Positions 26,030-34,170 of a DNA stretch of 64,000 nucleotides are shown one piece after another. Where the stretch lies: the NCBI RefSeq assembly GCF_046483665.1, contig NZ_JAWOCR010000011.1, positions 1 through 64,000 on the forward strand, read 5' to 3'. The notes beneath the pieces are model-generated. The model had not been told where the DNA came from. It did not search any database and saw only the letters and a program-made list of their open reading frames with translations. Source of the DNA: Thiohalophilus sp046483665. Its GTDB lineage: Bacteria; Pseudomonadota; Gammaproteobacteria; UBA6429; Thiohalophilaceae. The translations under genes and the position numbers were made by a program. Positions within the stretch are counted from its first letter, which is position 1, and each line of letters opens with the position of its first letter.

Positions 26030-26971
26030 ATGGCAATAAACAGTACAACAGGCAGCCAGGACACTTCTGTCACCGCCGGGCATCTCGGCCAGGACCAACT
26101 TGGCATTGCGCCGACTGACCTGCAACAGACGCTTGAACTGGCAGGTTTGCTGCAAACAACCCTGGAAATCAACCAGATACTCGGGCATTTTCTCGATAGT
26201 GCACGCCTGCGGGTGGATTTTGACAGCCTGCATTACAGTTATGATGCGCTGGGACTTGAATTCGAGCAGGGTAATCGCAAGCGGCACAGTTGTGCCTATC
26301 GGCTAAAACTTGCCGGTGAATGCCTCGGTGAGCTGGTTTTCACCCGCCGCCAGCGGTTTGCCGAAGAGGAACTGCAGAAGATTGAAAACCTGCTCTGCCA
26401 GCTGATTTATCCCCTGCGCAACGGTATCTGGTACCAGCGCGCCGTGCATGCAATCCATGTCGATCAGTTGACTGGTGTACATAACCGGGGTGCCTTTGAC
26501 TCCAGCCTGGTGCGCGAGATTGACCTCGCCCACAGGAACCAGACTCCCCTGTCTCTGGTGGTCGCCGACCTGGATAACTTCAAGCGGATCAATGACGAAC
26601 ATGGCCATGCCGTCGGCGATGACGTGCTGCGCGTCTTTGCCGAAACGCTGATGCAGAACATGCGCAGCAGTGATATCGTCTATCGTTATGGCGGCGAGGA
26701 ATTTGTCATCCTGATGAGCAATACCGACCGCCAGGGCGCCGAACTCGGTGCACAACGCCTGCGCGAAGCGGTCAACCAGACCGTATTTAGCAGTAAGGGC
26801 TTGAAGATTCCGGTTACCGCCAGTTTCGGCGTTGCCAGTCTCGGTCCCACCGATAACAGTACCACCCTGTTCGACAAGGCCGACCATGCCATGTACGAGG
26901 CAAAGAAAACCGGCCGCAACCGGGTTGTCTGCTTTATTGCCGAACCGGCCAAACAGGGTGAGGGTATCTGA
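26030..26971 (+). CDS. Diguanylate cyclase (GGDEF)
   Basis: The 313-residue cytoplasmic protein makes cyclic di-GMP. An N-terminal region of about 135 residues has no clear named domain but contains predicted helices; it is followed by a GGDEF domain (about 140-310) with the active-site motif GGEEF at 221-225. The inhibitory I-site RxxD is intact (R212-D215, exactly five residues before the motif), predicting product feedback. The frame is open for 66 codons further upstream, but the -24/-12 promoter and an AAGGG ribosome site 7 nt from the ATG fix the start here. Sigma-54 control would tie c-di-GMP to a specific activator. Confidence 0.92.
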   Translation: MAINSTTGSQDTSVTAGHLGQDQLGIAPTDLQQTLELAGLLQTTLEINQILGHFLDSARLRVDFDSLHYSYDALGLEFEQGNRKRHSCAYRLKLAGECLGELVFTRRQRFAEEELQKIENLLCQLIYPLRNGIWYQRAVHAIHVDQLTGVHNRGAFDSSLVREIDLAHRNQTPLSLVVADLDNFKRINDEHGHAVGDDVLRVFAETLMQNMRSSDIVYRYGGEEFVILMSNTDRQGAELGAQRLREAVNQTVFSSKGLKIPVTASFGVASLGPTDNSTTLFDKADHAMYEAKKTGRNRVVCFIAEPAKQGEGI

Positions 26972-27064
26972 TCGCCGGAACATGAACGCCATCACACCCG
27001 CGTGATGTCCCTGAAAGGGAAACCGGCTATACTGATCCCAAATCCGGCCCCGGCAGCAACTGCA

Positions 27065-27493
27065 ATGAATTATCTGCAACAACTGGAAAAAATCCTCGAC
27101 AGCCGCTTCAAGGTGGTCAGCATCGAAACCTACGATACCGATCGGGTCAGCGAGCTGTTCACCCAGCTCAGTCGCTTCAGCAACAAGGCCTTTTACATGC
27201 ACCTGCCGGATGAAGGCTTGCATCGTCTGGGGGCCGCCCACATCACCATTCCCCGCACCCGCACCCCACTGGAGTTACTCGAGCATATCGAGAACACCCC
27301 CCATTTTGGAATTTATATCCTGCGTGATTTCAGAGCGGCGCTGGAAGACAAGAAAGTCGTCGACAAACTCAAACAGATCGGCGCCGGTGACAAACGCAAG
27401 GTAGTTATCCTGCTGAGCGAATACATCGAACTGCCCCGCGAACTCAAGCCCTACACCCTGCGATCCAAGCACCAGATCAAGCAAGCAAGCTAG
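27065..27493 (+). CDS. Stand-alone domain resembling the N-terminus of Ycf46-type AAA proteins
   Basis: The 142-residue soluble protein has the pattern FKVVSIETYDTDRVSELFTQL, then GIYILRDFRAALEDKKVVDKL and KVVILLSEYIELPRELKPYTL. In Ycf46-like AAA ATPases the region before the ATPase domain has the same kind of order: a beta-strand with ET, 'vyVLkDFh..L', and 'lPrELe'. Here the sequence ends right after that, with no Walker motifs, so it would be a free N-terminal domain. Upstream in-frame starts exist; the ATG at 27065 was chosen for alignment with the conserved part. Homology is a by-eye judgement and function is unknown. It follows the diguanylate cyclase by 93 nt. Confidence 0.55.
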   Translation: MNYLQQLEKILDSRFKVVSIETYDTDRVSELFTQLSRFSNKAFYMHLPDEGLHRLGAAHITIPRTRTPLELLEHIENTPHFGIYILRDFRAALEDKKVVDKLKQIGAGDKRKVVILLSEYIELPRELKPYTLRSKHQIKQAS

Positions 27494-27499
27494 GCCCTT

Positions 27500-27540
27500 C
27501 GGGCGAGGTACGAGGGCCGGGTGACGAGTGACGAGGAACA
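27500..27540. repeat. GACGAGT/GACGAGG heptamer repeat
   Basis: Words GGCGAGGTACGAGGG then GTGACGAGTGACGAGG, the same family as in gyrA, 17.5 and 55.4 kb. No inverted partner is seen within this gap. Confidence 0.7.
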
Positions 27541-27608
27541 TCAACACCCGGATAGTTCGATCGGGATTTCATTTAACCTGTACCGCTTTTCAAATATGCC
27601 CGGAGAAT

Positions 27609-27759
27609 AACGCGGAGGTCGCGGAGTCGCGGAGAAAATGATTTTTATAAAGGTTTCACCCTGGCAGGTGGCTCCTGGTTCAAATTCATCACGTCCGTCA
27701 GCACCAGACAATTCAAACTCTGCGACTCCGCGACTCCGCGACTCCACGAACTCTGCGTT
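27609..27759. repeat. Inverted-repeat element downstream of rluB
   Basis: The left arm (27609-27637, CGCGGAGGTCGCGGAGTCG...) is complementary to the right arm (27718-27759, built of CGACTCCG words and ending CTCTGCGTT). The core of about 80 bp has no coding signal. It is like the element at 10.7 kb. Confidence 0.88.
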
Positions 27760-27785
27760 GCTTCCCAGTGAATAAGAAAAAGGAA

Positions 27786-28622
27786 TTACTGGCTGGTTCG
27801 TCGCGAGGTCTTTTTTCGGGTCTGTTTTTTGCGAGCCGTTTTCTTGCCGGTTTTCTTTTTGATCTGGCGGGAGGCGTCGGGCAGGGCTTCGTCCATGCCA
27901 ACCATGGCCAGGACGTGGTTGATGTCTTTCTCGCCAAGTTCTCGCCATTGCCCCTGGGGCAGGTTGCGGGGCAGAAACAGATTGCCAAAACGGGTGCGAA
28001 TCAGGCGGTTGACGGTGACTCCGACAGCATCGAACAGGCGCCGCACCTCGCGATTGCGACCTTCATGCAGTAACACGTAATACCAGTGATTCACGCCCTG
28101 TCCGCCCCCGTCGACGATGTCATCGAACCGGCCGGGGCCGTCTTCCAGTTGTACACCTTCACGCAGCTGACGGTAACGGTCATCGGAAAGCTCGCCCAGC
28201 ACGCGTACGGCGTATTCGCGTTCGATTTGATAGGAGGGATGCATCAGTCGGTTGGCCAGTTCGCCGTCGGTGGTGAACAGAATCAGGCCGGAGGAATTGA
28301 TATCCAGGCGGCCGACGATGATCCAGCGACCGTTTTTAACCGGCGGCAGTTTGGCAAACACGGTCGTGCGCTCTTCGGGATCGTCCCGGGTGCAGATTTC
28401 GCCTTCGGGCTTGTTGTAGGCCAGGATACGACGCGGGGCGAGATCCAGCGTGCGGCGCACCGGCTTGCCGTTGAGACGGATTTCATCCTTCGGTTCCACC
28501 TTGTCGCCCAGCCGGGCCGGCTTGCCGTTGATCTCGATGCGACCCTGCTCGATCCAGGATTCGATTTCCCGGCGGGAACCATAGCCTGCCTGGGCCAGGA
28601 CTTTTTGTACGCGTTCGGCCAT
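27786..28622 (-). CDS. rluB: 23S rRNA pseudouridine synthase B
   Basis: The enzyme makes pseudouridine at position 2605 (E. coli numbering) of 23S rRNA. The 278-residue protein has an N-terminal S4-like RNA-binding domain (MAERVQKVLAQAGYGSRREIESWIEQGRIEINGK), the catalytic block GRLDINSSGLILFTTDGELANRLMHP with the aspartate of GRLD, and LLHEGRNREVRRLF. A lysine/arginine-rich tail follows, typical of this family. RluB-type length and tail separate it from RluE and RluF. It is 6 nt after scpB in a trpS-scpA-scpB-rluB operon. Confidence 0.95.
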   Translation of the reverse strand: MAERVQKVLAQAGYGSRREIESWIEQGRIEINGKPARLGDKVEPKDEIRLNGKPVRRTLDLAPRRILAYNKPEGEICTRDDPEERTTVFAKLPPVKNGRWIIVGRLDINSSGLILFTTDGELANRLMHPSYQIEREYAVRVLGELSDDRYRQLREGVQLEDGPGRFDDIVDGGGQGVNHWYYVLLHEGRNREVRRLFDAVGVTVNRLIRTRFGNLFLPRNLPQGQWRELGEKDINHVLAMVGMDEALPDASRQIKKKTGKKTARKKQTRKKTSRRTSQ

Positions 28623-28628
28623 CGGGCG

Positions 28629-29432
28629 TCAGTGCTCGGCGCTCAGCACATGATCCGTGCGGCTCTCTTCATCGTCTTCGGTTTCTTCGTACTCATCGCC
28701 GTCGTCGGACTCGCTTTGCGCTTCGACCTCGGTGTCACTGTCGACGTCATCGCCTCCCTGGCCGGCGGTTGCGTCAGTGTCATCCATTTCTGCGGCCTCA
28801 CCCGGGCGTTCGTCCTCAAACTGATCATCCGGGGCAGCCTCTGTTTGCGGGGTGTTCTCACCCTGCTGGCTTTGTTCACCCCAGTCCAGTTCGGCATTAA
28901 TGGAATCGATATCGCGCAGCTCGGCCAATGGCGGCAGATTCTGCAGACTTTGCAGATTGAAGTAATCGAGAAATTCTTTGGTGGTGGCATACAGCGCCGG
29001 TTTGCCCGGCACGTCGCGATGGCCCACGACCTTGACCCATTCGCGCTCCTGCAGGGTTTTGATGATCTGGCTGCTGACACTGACGCCGCGGATCTCCTCG
29101 ATCTCGCCGCGCGTGATAGGTTGACGATAGGCGATCAACGCCAGGGTTTCGAGTGTGGCGCGCGAATAACGGGCCGGTTTTTCCTCCCACAGCTTCGACA
29201 CCCAGTTGGCATAGTTCTGTTTTACCTGAAAACGATAACCGGAACCGACCTGGCGCAATTCCAGGCTGTGCTCGGCATAGTCTTCCTGCAACGCGGCAAT
29301 CGCCGCCTTGATCATATCAAGGTCAGGGGCCTCGTCTTCAATAAACACACCCTGTAACTGGTTGAGATTCACCGGATCGTCGGCGGCAAACAGTATGGAT
29401 TCGATGATGCGTTTGAGTTCCTGTTCAGTCAT
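28629..29432 (-). CDS. scpB: Condensin subunit ScpB
   Basis: ScpB is a winged-helix dimer that binds ScpA in the SMC-ScpAB condensin. The 267-residue protein has the family core (MTEQELKRIIESILFAADDPVNLNQLQ, LETLALIAYRQPITRGEIEEIRGVS) in residues 1-165, then a long tail, about 80 residues, very rich in aspartate and glutamate. The tail is the unusual part and is probably disordered. The smc gene itself is in the same window at 51.7 kb, so the whole complex is present and MukBEF is not needed. Confidence 0.95.
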   Translation of the reverse strand: MTEQELKRIIESILFAADDPVNLNQLQGVFIEDEAPDLDMIKAAIAALQEDYAEHSLELRQVGSGYRFQVKQNYANWVSKLWEEKPARYSRATLETLALIAYRQPITRGEIEEIRGVSVSSQIIKTLQEREWVKVVGHRDVPGKPALYATTKEFLDYFNLQSLQNLPPLAELRDIDSINAELDWGEQSQQGENTPQTEAAPDDQFEDERPGEAAEMDDTDATAGQGGDDVDSDTEVEAQSESDDGDEYEETEDDEESRTDHVLSAEH

Positions 29433-29460
29433 GGATCATTTCGGCCCTGGTTGTTCCTGA

Positions 29461-30303
29461 TTACTCGGGGTTGTTTTCGGCTTGTCTGGCTTTGACATGA
29501 ATCGGTCCATAGACTTCAGTCTGGACCATTTCGATCAGGTGCTGTTTGAGCAGCTCCAGAATCGCCAGCAGTGTCACGACCACACCGCTGCGTCCTTCTT
29601 CGATGGTAAACAGCGCACTGAACTCGGTAAAGCTGTCGCTCTTGACGGCGTCCAGTACCCGTGACATGCGCTCGCGTACCGACAACGGCTCCATCTGGAT
29701 ATGATGGTGTTCATACCTGGAGGCCCGGCGCATGACATCGGTAAACGCGGCCAGTACATCCTTGATGTCCACTTGTGGCGGGGTGCGTACGACCTTGAGA
29801 TCGGGCGCCTTCACCTCGGCCGGGAACACATCACGACCGACTCGCGGCAACTCGTCGATATCCTCTGCGGCCTTCTTGTAACGTTCGTACTCCTGCAGAC
29901 GGCGCACCAGCTCGGCACGCGGATCGCCCTCTTCTTCCTCTTCACTGACCGGCCGCGGCAACAACATGCGCGATTTGATCTCGGCCAGCATGGCCGCCAT
30001 GACCAGATATTCGGCGGCCAGCTCCAGACGCAATTCGCTCATCAGCTCCACGTACTCCATGTACTGGGCGGTGATGGTCGCGATGGGCAGATCGAGAATA
30101 TCCAGATTCTGGCGCTTGATCAGATACAGTAGCAGATCCAACGGCCCGGCAAAGGTTTCCGCCAGGAACACTTCCAGCGCATCGGGGGGGATATAGAGAT
30201 CCCTGGGCAGCGTTGTCATTGGCGTGCCCTGCACCACGGCAAAAGGCATCTCCTGCTGCTCGGGCGTCTCCTGACTGTCGTGGTGCTCGATGGTGTCGGT
30301 CAT
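29461..30303 (-). CDS. scpA: Condensin subunit ScpA (kleisin)
   Basis: ScpA bridges the SMC heads and carries ScpB. The 280-residue protein begins with a low-complexity segment; from about residue 45 it has the kleisin N-domain (FAGPLDLLLYLIKRQNLDILDLPIATI), the AEYLVMAAMLAEIKSRMLLP helix and a C-terminal winged helix VVVTLLAILELLKQHLIEMVQTE. It starts 3 nt after trpS, and scpB follows 28 nt after its end, so the three genes very likely share a transcript. Confidence 0.95.
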   Translation of the reverse strand: MTDTIEHHDSQETPEQQEMPFAVVQGTPMTTLPRDLYIPPDALEVFLAETFAGPLDLLLYLIKRQNLDILDLPIATITAQYMEYVELMSELRLELAAEYLVMAAMLAEIKSRMLLPRPVSEEEEEGDPRAELVRRLQEYERYKKAAEDIDELPRVGRDVFPAEVKAPDLKVVRTPPQVDIKDVLAAFTDVMRRASRYEHHHIQMEPLSVRERMSRVLDAVKSDSFTEFSALFTIEEGRSGVVVTLLAILELLKQHLIEMVQTEVYGPIHVKARQAENNPE

Positions 30304-30306
30304 GAA

Positions 30307-31524
30307 TCAGCGATACTCCAGGCCCATGGCCTGCCGGACTTCCTGCAGGGTCTGGCGCGCGGTATCCCGGGCCTTGTCGCAGCCCTCGGTGATAATCTTG
30401 CGTACCAGTCCTGTATCCTGTTGATATTCCATAGCGCGTTCGTGGATCGGTTCCAGCTCGGCCTGGATCGCCTCGATCACCGGCGCCTTGCATTCCAGGC
30501 AGCCGATACCGGCGCTGGTACACCCCTGCTGTACCCAATCCCGCACTTCGTCGGAGGAGTATACCTGATGCAGTTTCCACACCGGGCATTTTTCTGGATC
30601 GCCGGGATCGGTGCGTCGCACCCGGGCCGGGTCGGTCGGCATCGTGCGCAGTTTTTTCTCGATTTTGGCGGGATCTTCGCGTAAAGAGAGGGTATTGTGA
30701 TATGACTTGGACATTTTCTGTCCATCCAGACCCGGCATCTTCGGCGCCGGCGTCAGCAAACTGTCGGGCTCGGGCAGGATGATCCGGCCACTGCCTTCCA
30801 GATAACCGAACAGCCGCTCCTTGTCACCCAGGGTGATATTTTGCTGATCGTCGAGCAGCGCCTGGGCGGTATGCAGCGCCTCGTCATCGCCCTGTTCCTG
30901 GAAACGGCGCCGCAACTCCTGATAGAGCCTGGCGTTTTTCTTGCCCATTTTCCTGATCGCCGTCTCGACCTTCTCTTCGAAGCCCGGCTCACGGCCATAT
31001 AAATGGTTAAACCGGCGCGCCACCTCGCGGGTCAGCTCCACGTGGGCGACCTGGTCCTCGCCCACCGGCACCAGGCCGGCCTTGTAGGTCAGGATGTCGG
31101 CACTTTGCAGTAGCGGATAGCCCAGAAAACCGTAGGTGGCCAGATCCCGCTCGCGCAGCTTCTCCTGCTGGTCCTTGAAGCTCGGCACCCGCTCCAGCCA
31201 GCCCAGGGGAGTGATCATCGACAACAACAAATGCAACTCGGCATGCTCGGGCACCCGGGACTGGATGAACAACGTGGCGGAACCGGGATTCACCCCCACC
31301 GAGAGCCAGTCGATGACCATCTCCCAGACGCTCTGCTCGATGATCTGCGGATCCTCGTAATGGGTAGTCAGGGCATGCCAGTCGGCAACAAAGAAAAAGC
31401 ACTCGTACTCGTGCTGCAGTTTGATCCAATTTTTCAGCACACCGTGGTAGTGGCCCAGATGCAGGGCGCCGGTGGGCCGCATGCCGGACAGCACACGTTG
31501 TTTCTGATTGGGCAAGGCAGTCAA
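30307..31524 (-). CDS. trpS: Tryptophanyl-tRNA synthetase, probable [4Fe-4S] type
   Basis: A class I aminoacyl-tRNA synthetase that charges tRNA-Trp. At 405 residues it is about 70 longer than E. coli TrpS. The HIGH motif is HLGH (22-25) and KMSKS is at 270-274. An insertion of about 60 residues lies between about 195 and 255. The C-terminal part has C313, C335, C342 and C345, a C-x21-C-x6-C-x2-C pattern matching, with one residue less in the first spacer, the [4Fe-4S] cluster described for Thermotoga maritima TrpRS. The start codon is TTG with a GGAG site 8 nt upstream. Confidence 0.93.
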   Translation of the reverse strand: MTALPNQKQRVLSGMRPTGALHLGHYHGVLKNWIKLQHEYECFFFVADWHALTTHYEDPQIIEQSVWEMVIDWLSVGVNPGSATLFIQSRVPEHAELHLLLSMITPLGWLERVPSFKDQQEKLRERDLATYGFLGYPLLQSADILTYKAGLVPVGEDQVAHVELTREVARRFNHLYGREPGFEEKVETAIRKMGKKNARLYQELRRRFQEQGDDEALHTAQALLDDQQNITLGDKERLFGYLEGSGRIILPEPDSLLTPAPKMPGLDGQKMSKSYHNTLSLREDPAKIEKKLRTMPTDPARVRRTDPGDPEKCPVWKLHQVYSSDEVRDWVQQGCTSAGIGCLECKAPVIEAIQAELEPIHERAMEYQQDTGLVRKIITEGCDKARDTARQTLQEVRQAMGLEYR

Positions 31525-31659
31525 TTCAGGCTCCAGAATAGAATATCGCGGGTCATGCCCGGGGCACAGCCGTACTTATGGTCGGGCCGTCACCGGCCAC
31601 GGGGATTATCATCATTATCATGGTTCTGTCACACCGGCCAGCGGCTGAACAGGCACGGC

Positions 31660-31665
31660 ATTATA
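31660..31665 (-). promoter_or_regulatory. -10 box for the trpS-scpAB-rluB operon
   Basis: A perfect TATAAT on the minus strand lies about 135 nt before the trpS start and just after yciO. The closest -35-like hexamer, TTGCCC, is 19 nt upstream, longer than ideal. The rest of the 176-nt gap has nothing recognisable. Confidence 0.45.
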
Positions 31666-31700
31666 CCCTGTTGGCCCCCGCAGCGGGCAAATCGGGGGAT

Positions 31701-32330
31701 TCAGACGGTCTGAAACGGCGTCGGATCGCCCTTGCCCTGTCGGATCACCCGGGGGAGTTCGTCGGTCATATCGACCACGGTGCTGGGTTCGAAGCCGCAA
31801 TGGCCGCCATCGATGACCAGATCCACCTGGTGCTCCAGCTGTTCGCGAATTTCCTCGGGATCGGTCATGGGCACCTCCTGACCGGGCAGAATCAGGGTGG
31901 AACTCATGATCGGCTCGCCCAGCCCGGCCACCAGTGCCTGGGCAATGGGGTTATCGGGGATGCGAATGCCGATGGTGCGCCGTTTGGGATGCAGCAGCCG
32001 GCGTGGCACCTCGGCGGTGGCATTGAGAATGAAAGTGTACGGGCCCGGCGTGTAGCTGTTGAGGATCCGGAACAGGGTATTGTTGGTCAGCTTCGCGTAG
32101 GCACTGATCTGGGAGAGATCCGCACAGACCAGAGTGAAGTTATGCTTGTCGTCGACCCGACGGATATGACGGATACGCTCCATGGCCTTCTTATCTTCCA
32201 GGTGACAACCCAGCGCGTAGGCCGAGTCAGTCGGATAGACGACCACCGCACCCTGACGCAGCAATTCTACCGCCTGGTGAATCAGACGCGGCTGGGGCGT
32301 CACCGGATGGATCTGGAAAAACTGGCTCAT
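31701..32330 (-). CDS. yciO: YrdC/Sua5-family protein YciO
   Basis: The 209-residue protein belongs to the YrdC/Sua5 superfamily that binds nucleotides and RNA; TsaC members make threonylcarbamoyl-AMP for tRNA t6A. Features are GAVVVYPTDSAYALGC near residue 35, KHNFTLVCADLSQISAYAKL, and TIGIRIPDNPIAQALV. Length and neighbours (rnm/yciV on one side, trpS on the other) fit YciO, the paralogue of unclear activity, rather than TsaC. Its start overlaps the stop of the PHP gene by 4 nt. Confidence 0.88.
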   Translation of the reverse strand: MSQFFQIHPVTPQPRLIHQAVELLRQGAVVVYPTDSAYALGCHLEDKKAMERIRHIRRVDDKHNFTLVCADLSQISAYAKLTNNTLFRILNSYTPGPYTFILNATAEVPRRLLHPKRRTIGIRIPDNPIAQALVAGLGEPIMSSTLILPGQEVPMTDPEEIREQLEHQVDLVIDGGHCGFEPSTVVDMTDELPRVIRQGKGDPTPFQTV

Positions 32331-33187
32331 GACGCCCCCTCGCTGCAGCGGGCCCAGGCGTCAGACTCCCAGATCGGGCGACAACCGGGCGGCAACTCGG
32401 GCAGGCGGCCGATATCCCGATAGGGATTTTCCGGCCCGTGGTAGTCGGAACCACTGGAAGCGGCCAGGTTCCAGGTCTGGCTCAGCTGACCGAAACGCAG
32501 CATGTCATCCCGACTGTGACTGCCGGAGACCACCTCCAGTGCGGCACCGCCCAGTTCACCAAATTCGCCCAGCAGCTGGCGCAGCCGTGTGGCACTCAGC
32601 TTGTAGCGGGCCGGATGGGCGATGACCGCCAGTCCGCCGGAATCGCGGATCCAGCCCACCGCCTGCTCCAGCGTGGCCCACTCGCCCGCTACATGGCCCG
32701 GCTTGCCCCTGACCAGGTAGCGTTTGAAAACCTGCTTGAGATCCCGCGCGTGGCCCTGCTCCACCAGGTAGCGGGCAAAATGGGTTCGGCCCACCAGATC
32801 GCCGTCGGCATAACCGCAGGCCCCGTCATAGGCCCCGTCGATACCGGCTTTGGCCAGGCGTCGGCCGATCTCCGCGGCCCGCCAGCGGCGAAAATCAAGT
32901 TGCCGGGCAATGCCCGCCTGCATGGCAGGATGCCCGGGATCGATATGCAAACCGACAATGTGCAGGGTCTGATGCGCCCAGCTGACCGATAACTCGATCC
33001 CGGGAATCAGTCCCAGACCCTGTTCCCGCGCCGCCATCCGGGCGGCTTCGAGGCCGGCCGTGGTGTCGTGGTCGGTCAATGCCAGTTGATCAATCTCCCG
33101 CTCGACAGCCCGGGCAACCAGTTCGGCCGGGCTCAGGGTGCCGTCGGAGGCGGTGGAATGGGTGTGTAAATCGAATCGCTGTGTCAT
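32327..33187 (-). CDS. rnm: PHP-domain phosphoesterase, RNase AM / YciV family
   Basis: The 286-residue protein has the PHP metal motif DLHTHSTASDGTLSP at its N-terminus, LTDHDTTAG, and PGIELSVSW, then HPARYKLSATRLRQLL and GSDYHGP. E. coli YciV (RNase AM) trims 5' ends of ribosomal and other short RNAs and acts on 3',5'-bisphosphates. Orthologues next to yciO are frequent. A longer frame extends 39 nt upstream, but the ATG at 33187 puts the HTH metal motif at the expected position. It overlaps yciO by 4 nt. Confidence 0.9.
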   Translation of the reverse strand: MTQRFDLHTHSTASDGTLSPAELVARAVEREIDQLALTDHDTTAGLEAARMAAREQGLGLIPGIELSVSWAHQTLHIVGLHIDPGHPAMQAGIARQLDFRRWRAAEIGRRLAKAGIDGAYDGACGYADGDLVGRTHFARYLVEQGHARDLKQVFKRYLVRGKPGHVAGEWATLEQAVGWIRDSGGLAVIAHPARYKLSATRLRQLLGEFGELGGAALEVVSGSHSRDDMLRFGQLSQTWNLAASSGSDYHGPENPYRDIGRLPELPPGCRPIWESDAWARCSEGAS

Positions 33188-33374
33188 GGTTACTGCATAG
33201 GGTTGTGCCGGATGACCTGCCATCATCCGGTAATTTCCGGTTATGCGCCAGTGTAACGTGTCCGGCGGGGAATGCGAGACCCGGGATTCTGACCCGGGCC
33301 CGTGGCGGCTGAAGGTCCGCCGGTGGCTGTGTTAAAATTGACAGTCCCCTGCCACAACGCGGTAAACAAGAGAT

Positions 33375-34136
33375 ATGAGCATTGTCGAGATTGATCTCAA
33401 CGCCCTCGCCGACGTAGTGAAGGAAGTTACCGACGCGCTCGACCAGGCTTACAGTGATAACCCGATCGAATATAGCGAACTGGATAAACCGCAGGTCATT
33501 GGCGAGAACCTTAACCAGTTTGCGAAAATGGTGCGGCATGTCGATGCCCAGTACCACGGCACCAGCGACGGCAAATCCCGCGAGGCCCTGCCCGACAAGT
33601 TGCAGGATCTCAGCCAGCTGGGCGATTACGGGCTCGCCCGCCTGGCGGATCTGAGTGAATGGGCGCAACTGCTGGAACTGGAAGAGCTGCAGGTCACGCT
33701 GGATGAATTATCTATCCCGATTGCGCTATGGACTGCGCGTAACATCGGCAGCCTGCAGGAGTTGCGTAACGTGGTCGATGCCCTGTCGCGGATTGCGAAT
33801 CAGACCCGGGATCCCGACTTTCTTGCCGAGTTAAGCGGCATCATGGATGAGATTGCCAATGCCGCCGCGCCGCAGGTCAAGGCCGACGAGGACAAGAGCC
33901 ATGCCGGGCGGCCATGGCGAATGCTTAACCTCAATCATGGTATCGTTGCCACCCGGACCCACGACCCTGCCATTATGGAGTCGGTCTTCGAACAGATTCT
34001 GTTACGTTTGCCCGAAGACGCCCCGACCTTCTTCCGCGAGGGCATGGAACAGGTCGAAGCAATCGATTATCCGGGCCATGTGCGGGAAGTCATGGAAAAA
34101 TACTATGAAATGACCAATAATCCGACTCTGCATTGA
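33375..34136 (+). CDS. Conserved-looking soluble protein of unknown function
   Basis: I do not recognise this 253-residue protein. It is predicted almost wholly helical, acidic and soluble, with no signal peptide, membrane segment, cysteine pair or nucleotide motif. The centre (about 90-165) contains leucine-rich amphipathic helices; the C-terminal part includes LNLNHGIVATRTHDPAIMESVFEQILLRLPEDAPTFF and ends with YPGHVREVMEKYYEMTNNPTLH. The start has an AAGAGA ribosome site. It opens the plus-strand group that continues with yciB 34 nt later. Confidence 0.7.
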   Translation: MSIVEIDLNALADVVKEVTDALDQAYSDNPIEYSELDKPQVIGENLNQFAKMVRHVDAQYHGTSDGKSREALPDKLQDLSQLGDYGLARLADLSEWAQLLELEELQVTLDELSIPIALWTARNIGSLQELRNVVDALSRIANQTRDPDFLAELSGIMDEIANAAAPQVKADEDKSHAGRPWRMLNLNHGIVATRTHDPAIMESVFEQILLRLPEDAPTFFREGMEQVEAIDYPGHVREVMEKYYEMTNNPTLH

Positions 34137-34170
34137 GCCCCCTCCTCCTGACAGACAAAGCTGGACTGCC

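Noticed and set aside
28086..29357. Plus-strand open frame of 423 codons opposite rluB and scpB
   Set aside because: It spans two genes on the other strand with no ribosome site or motif.
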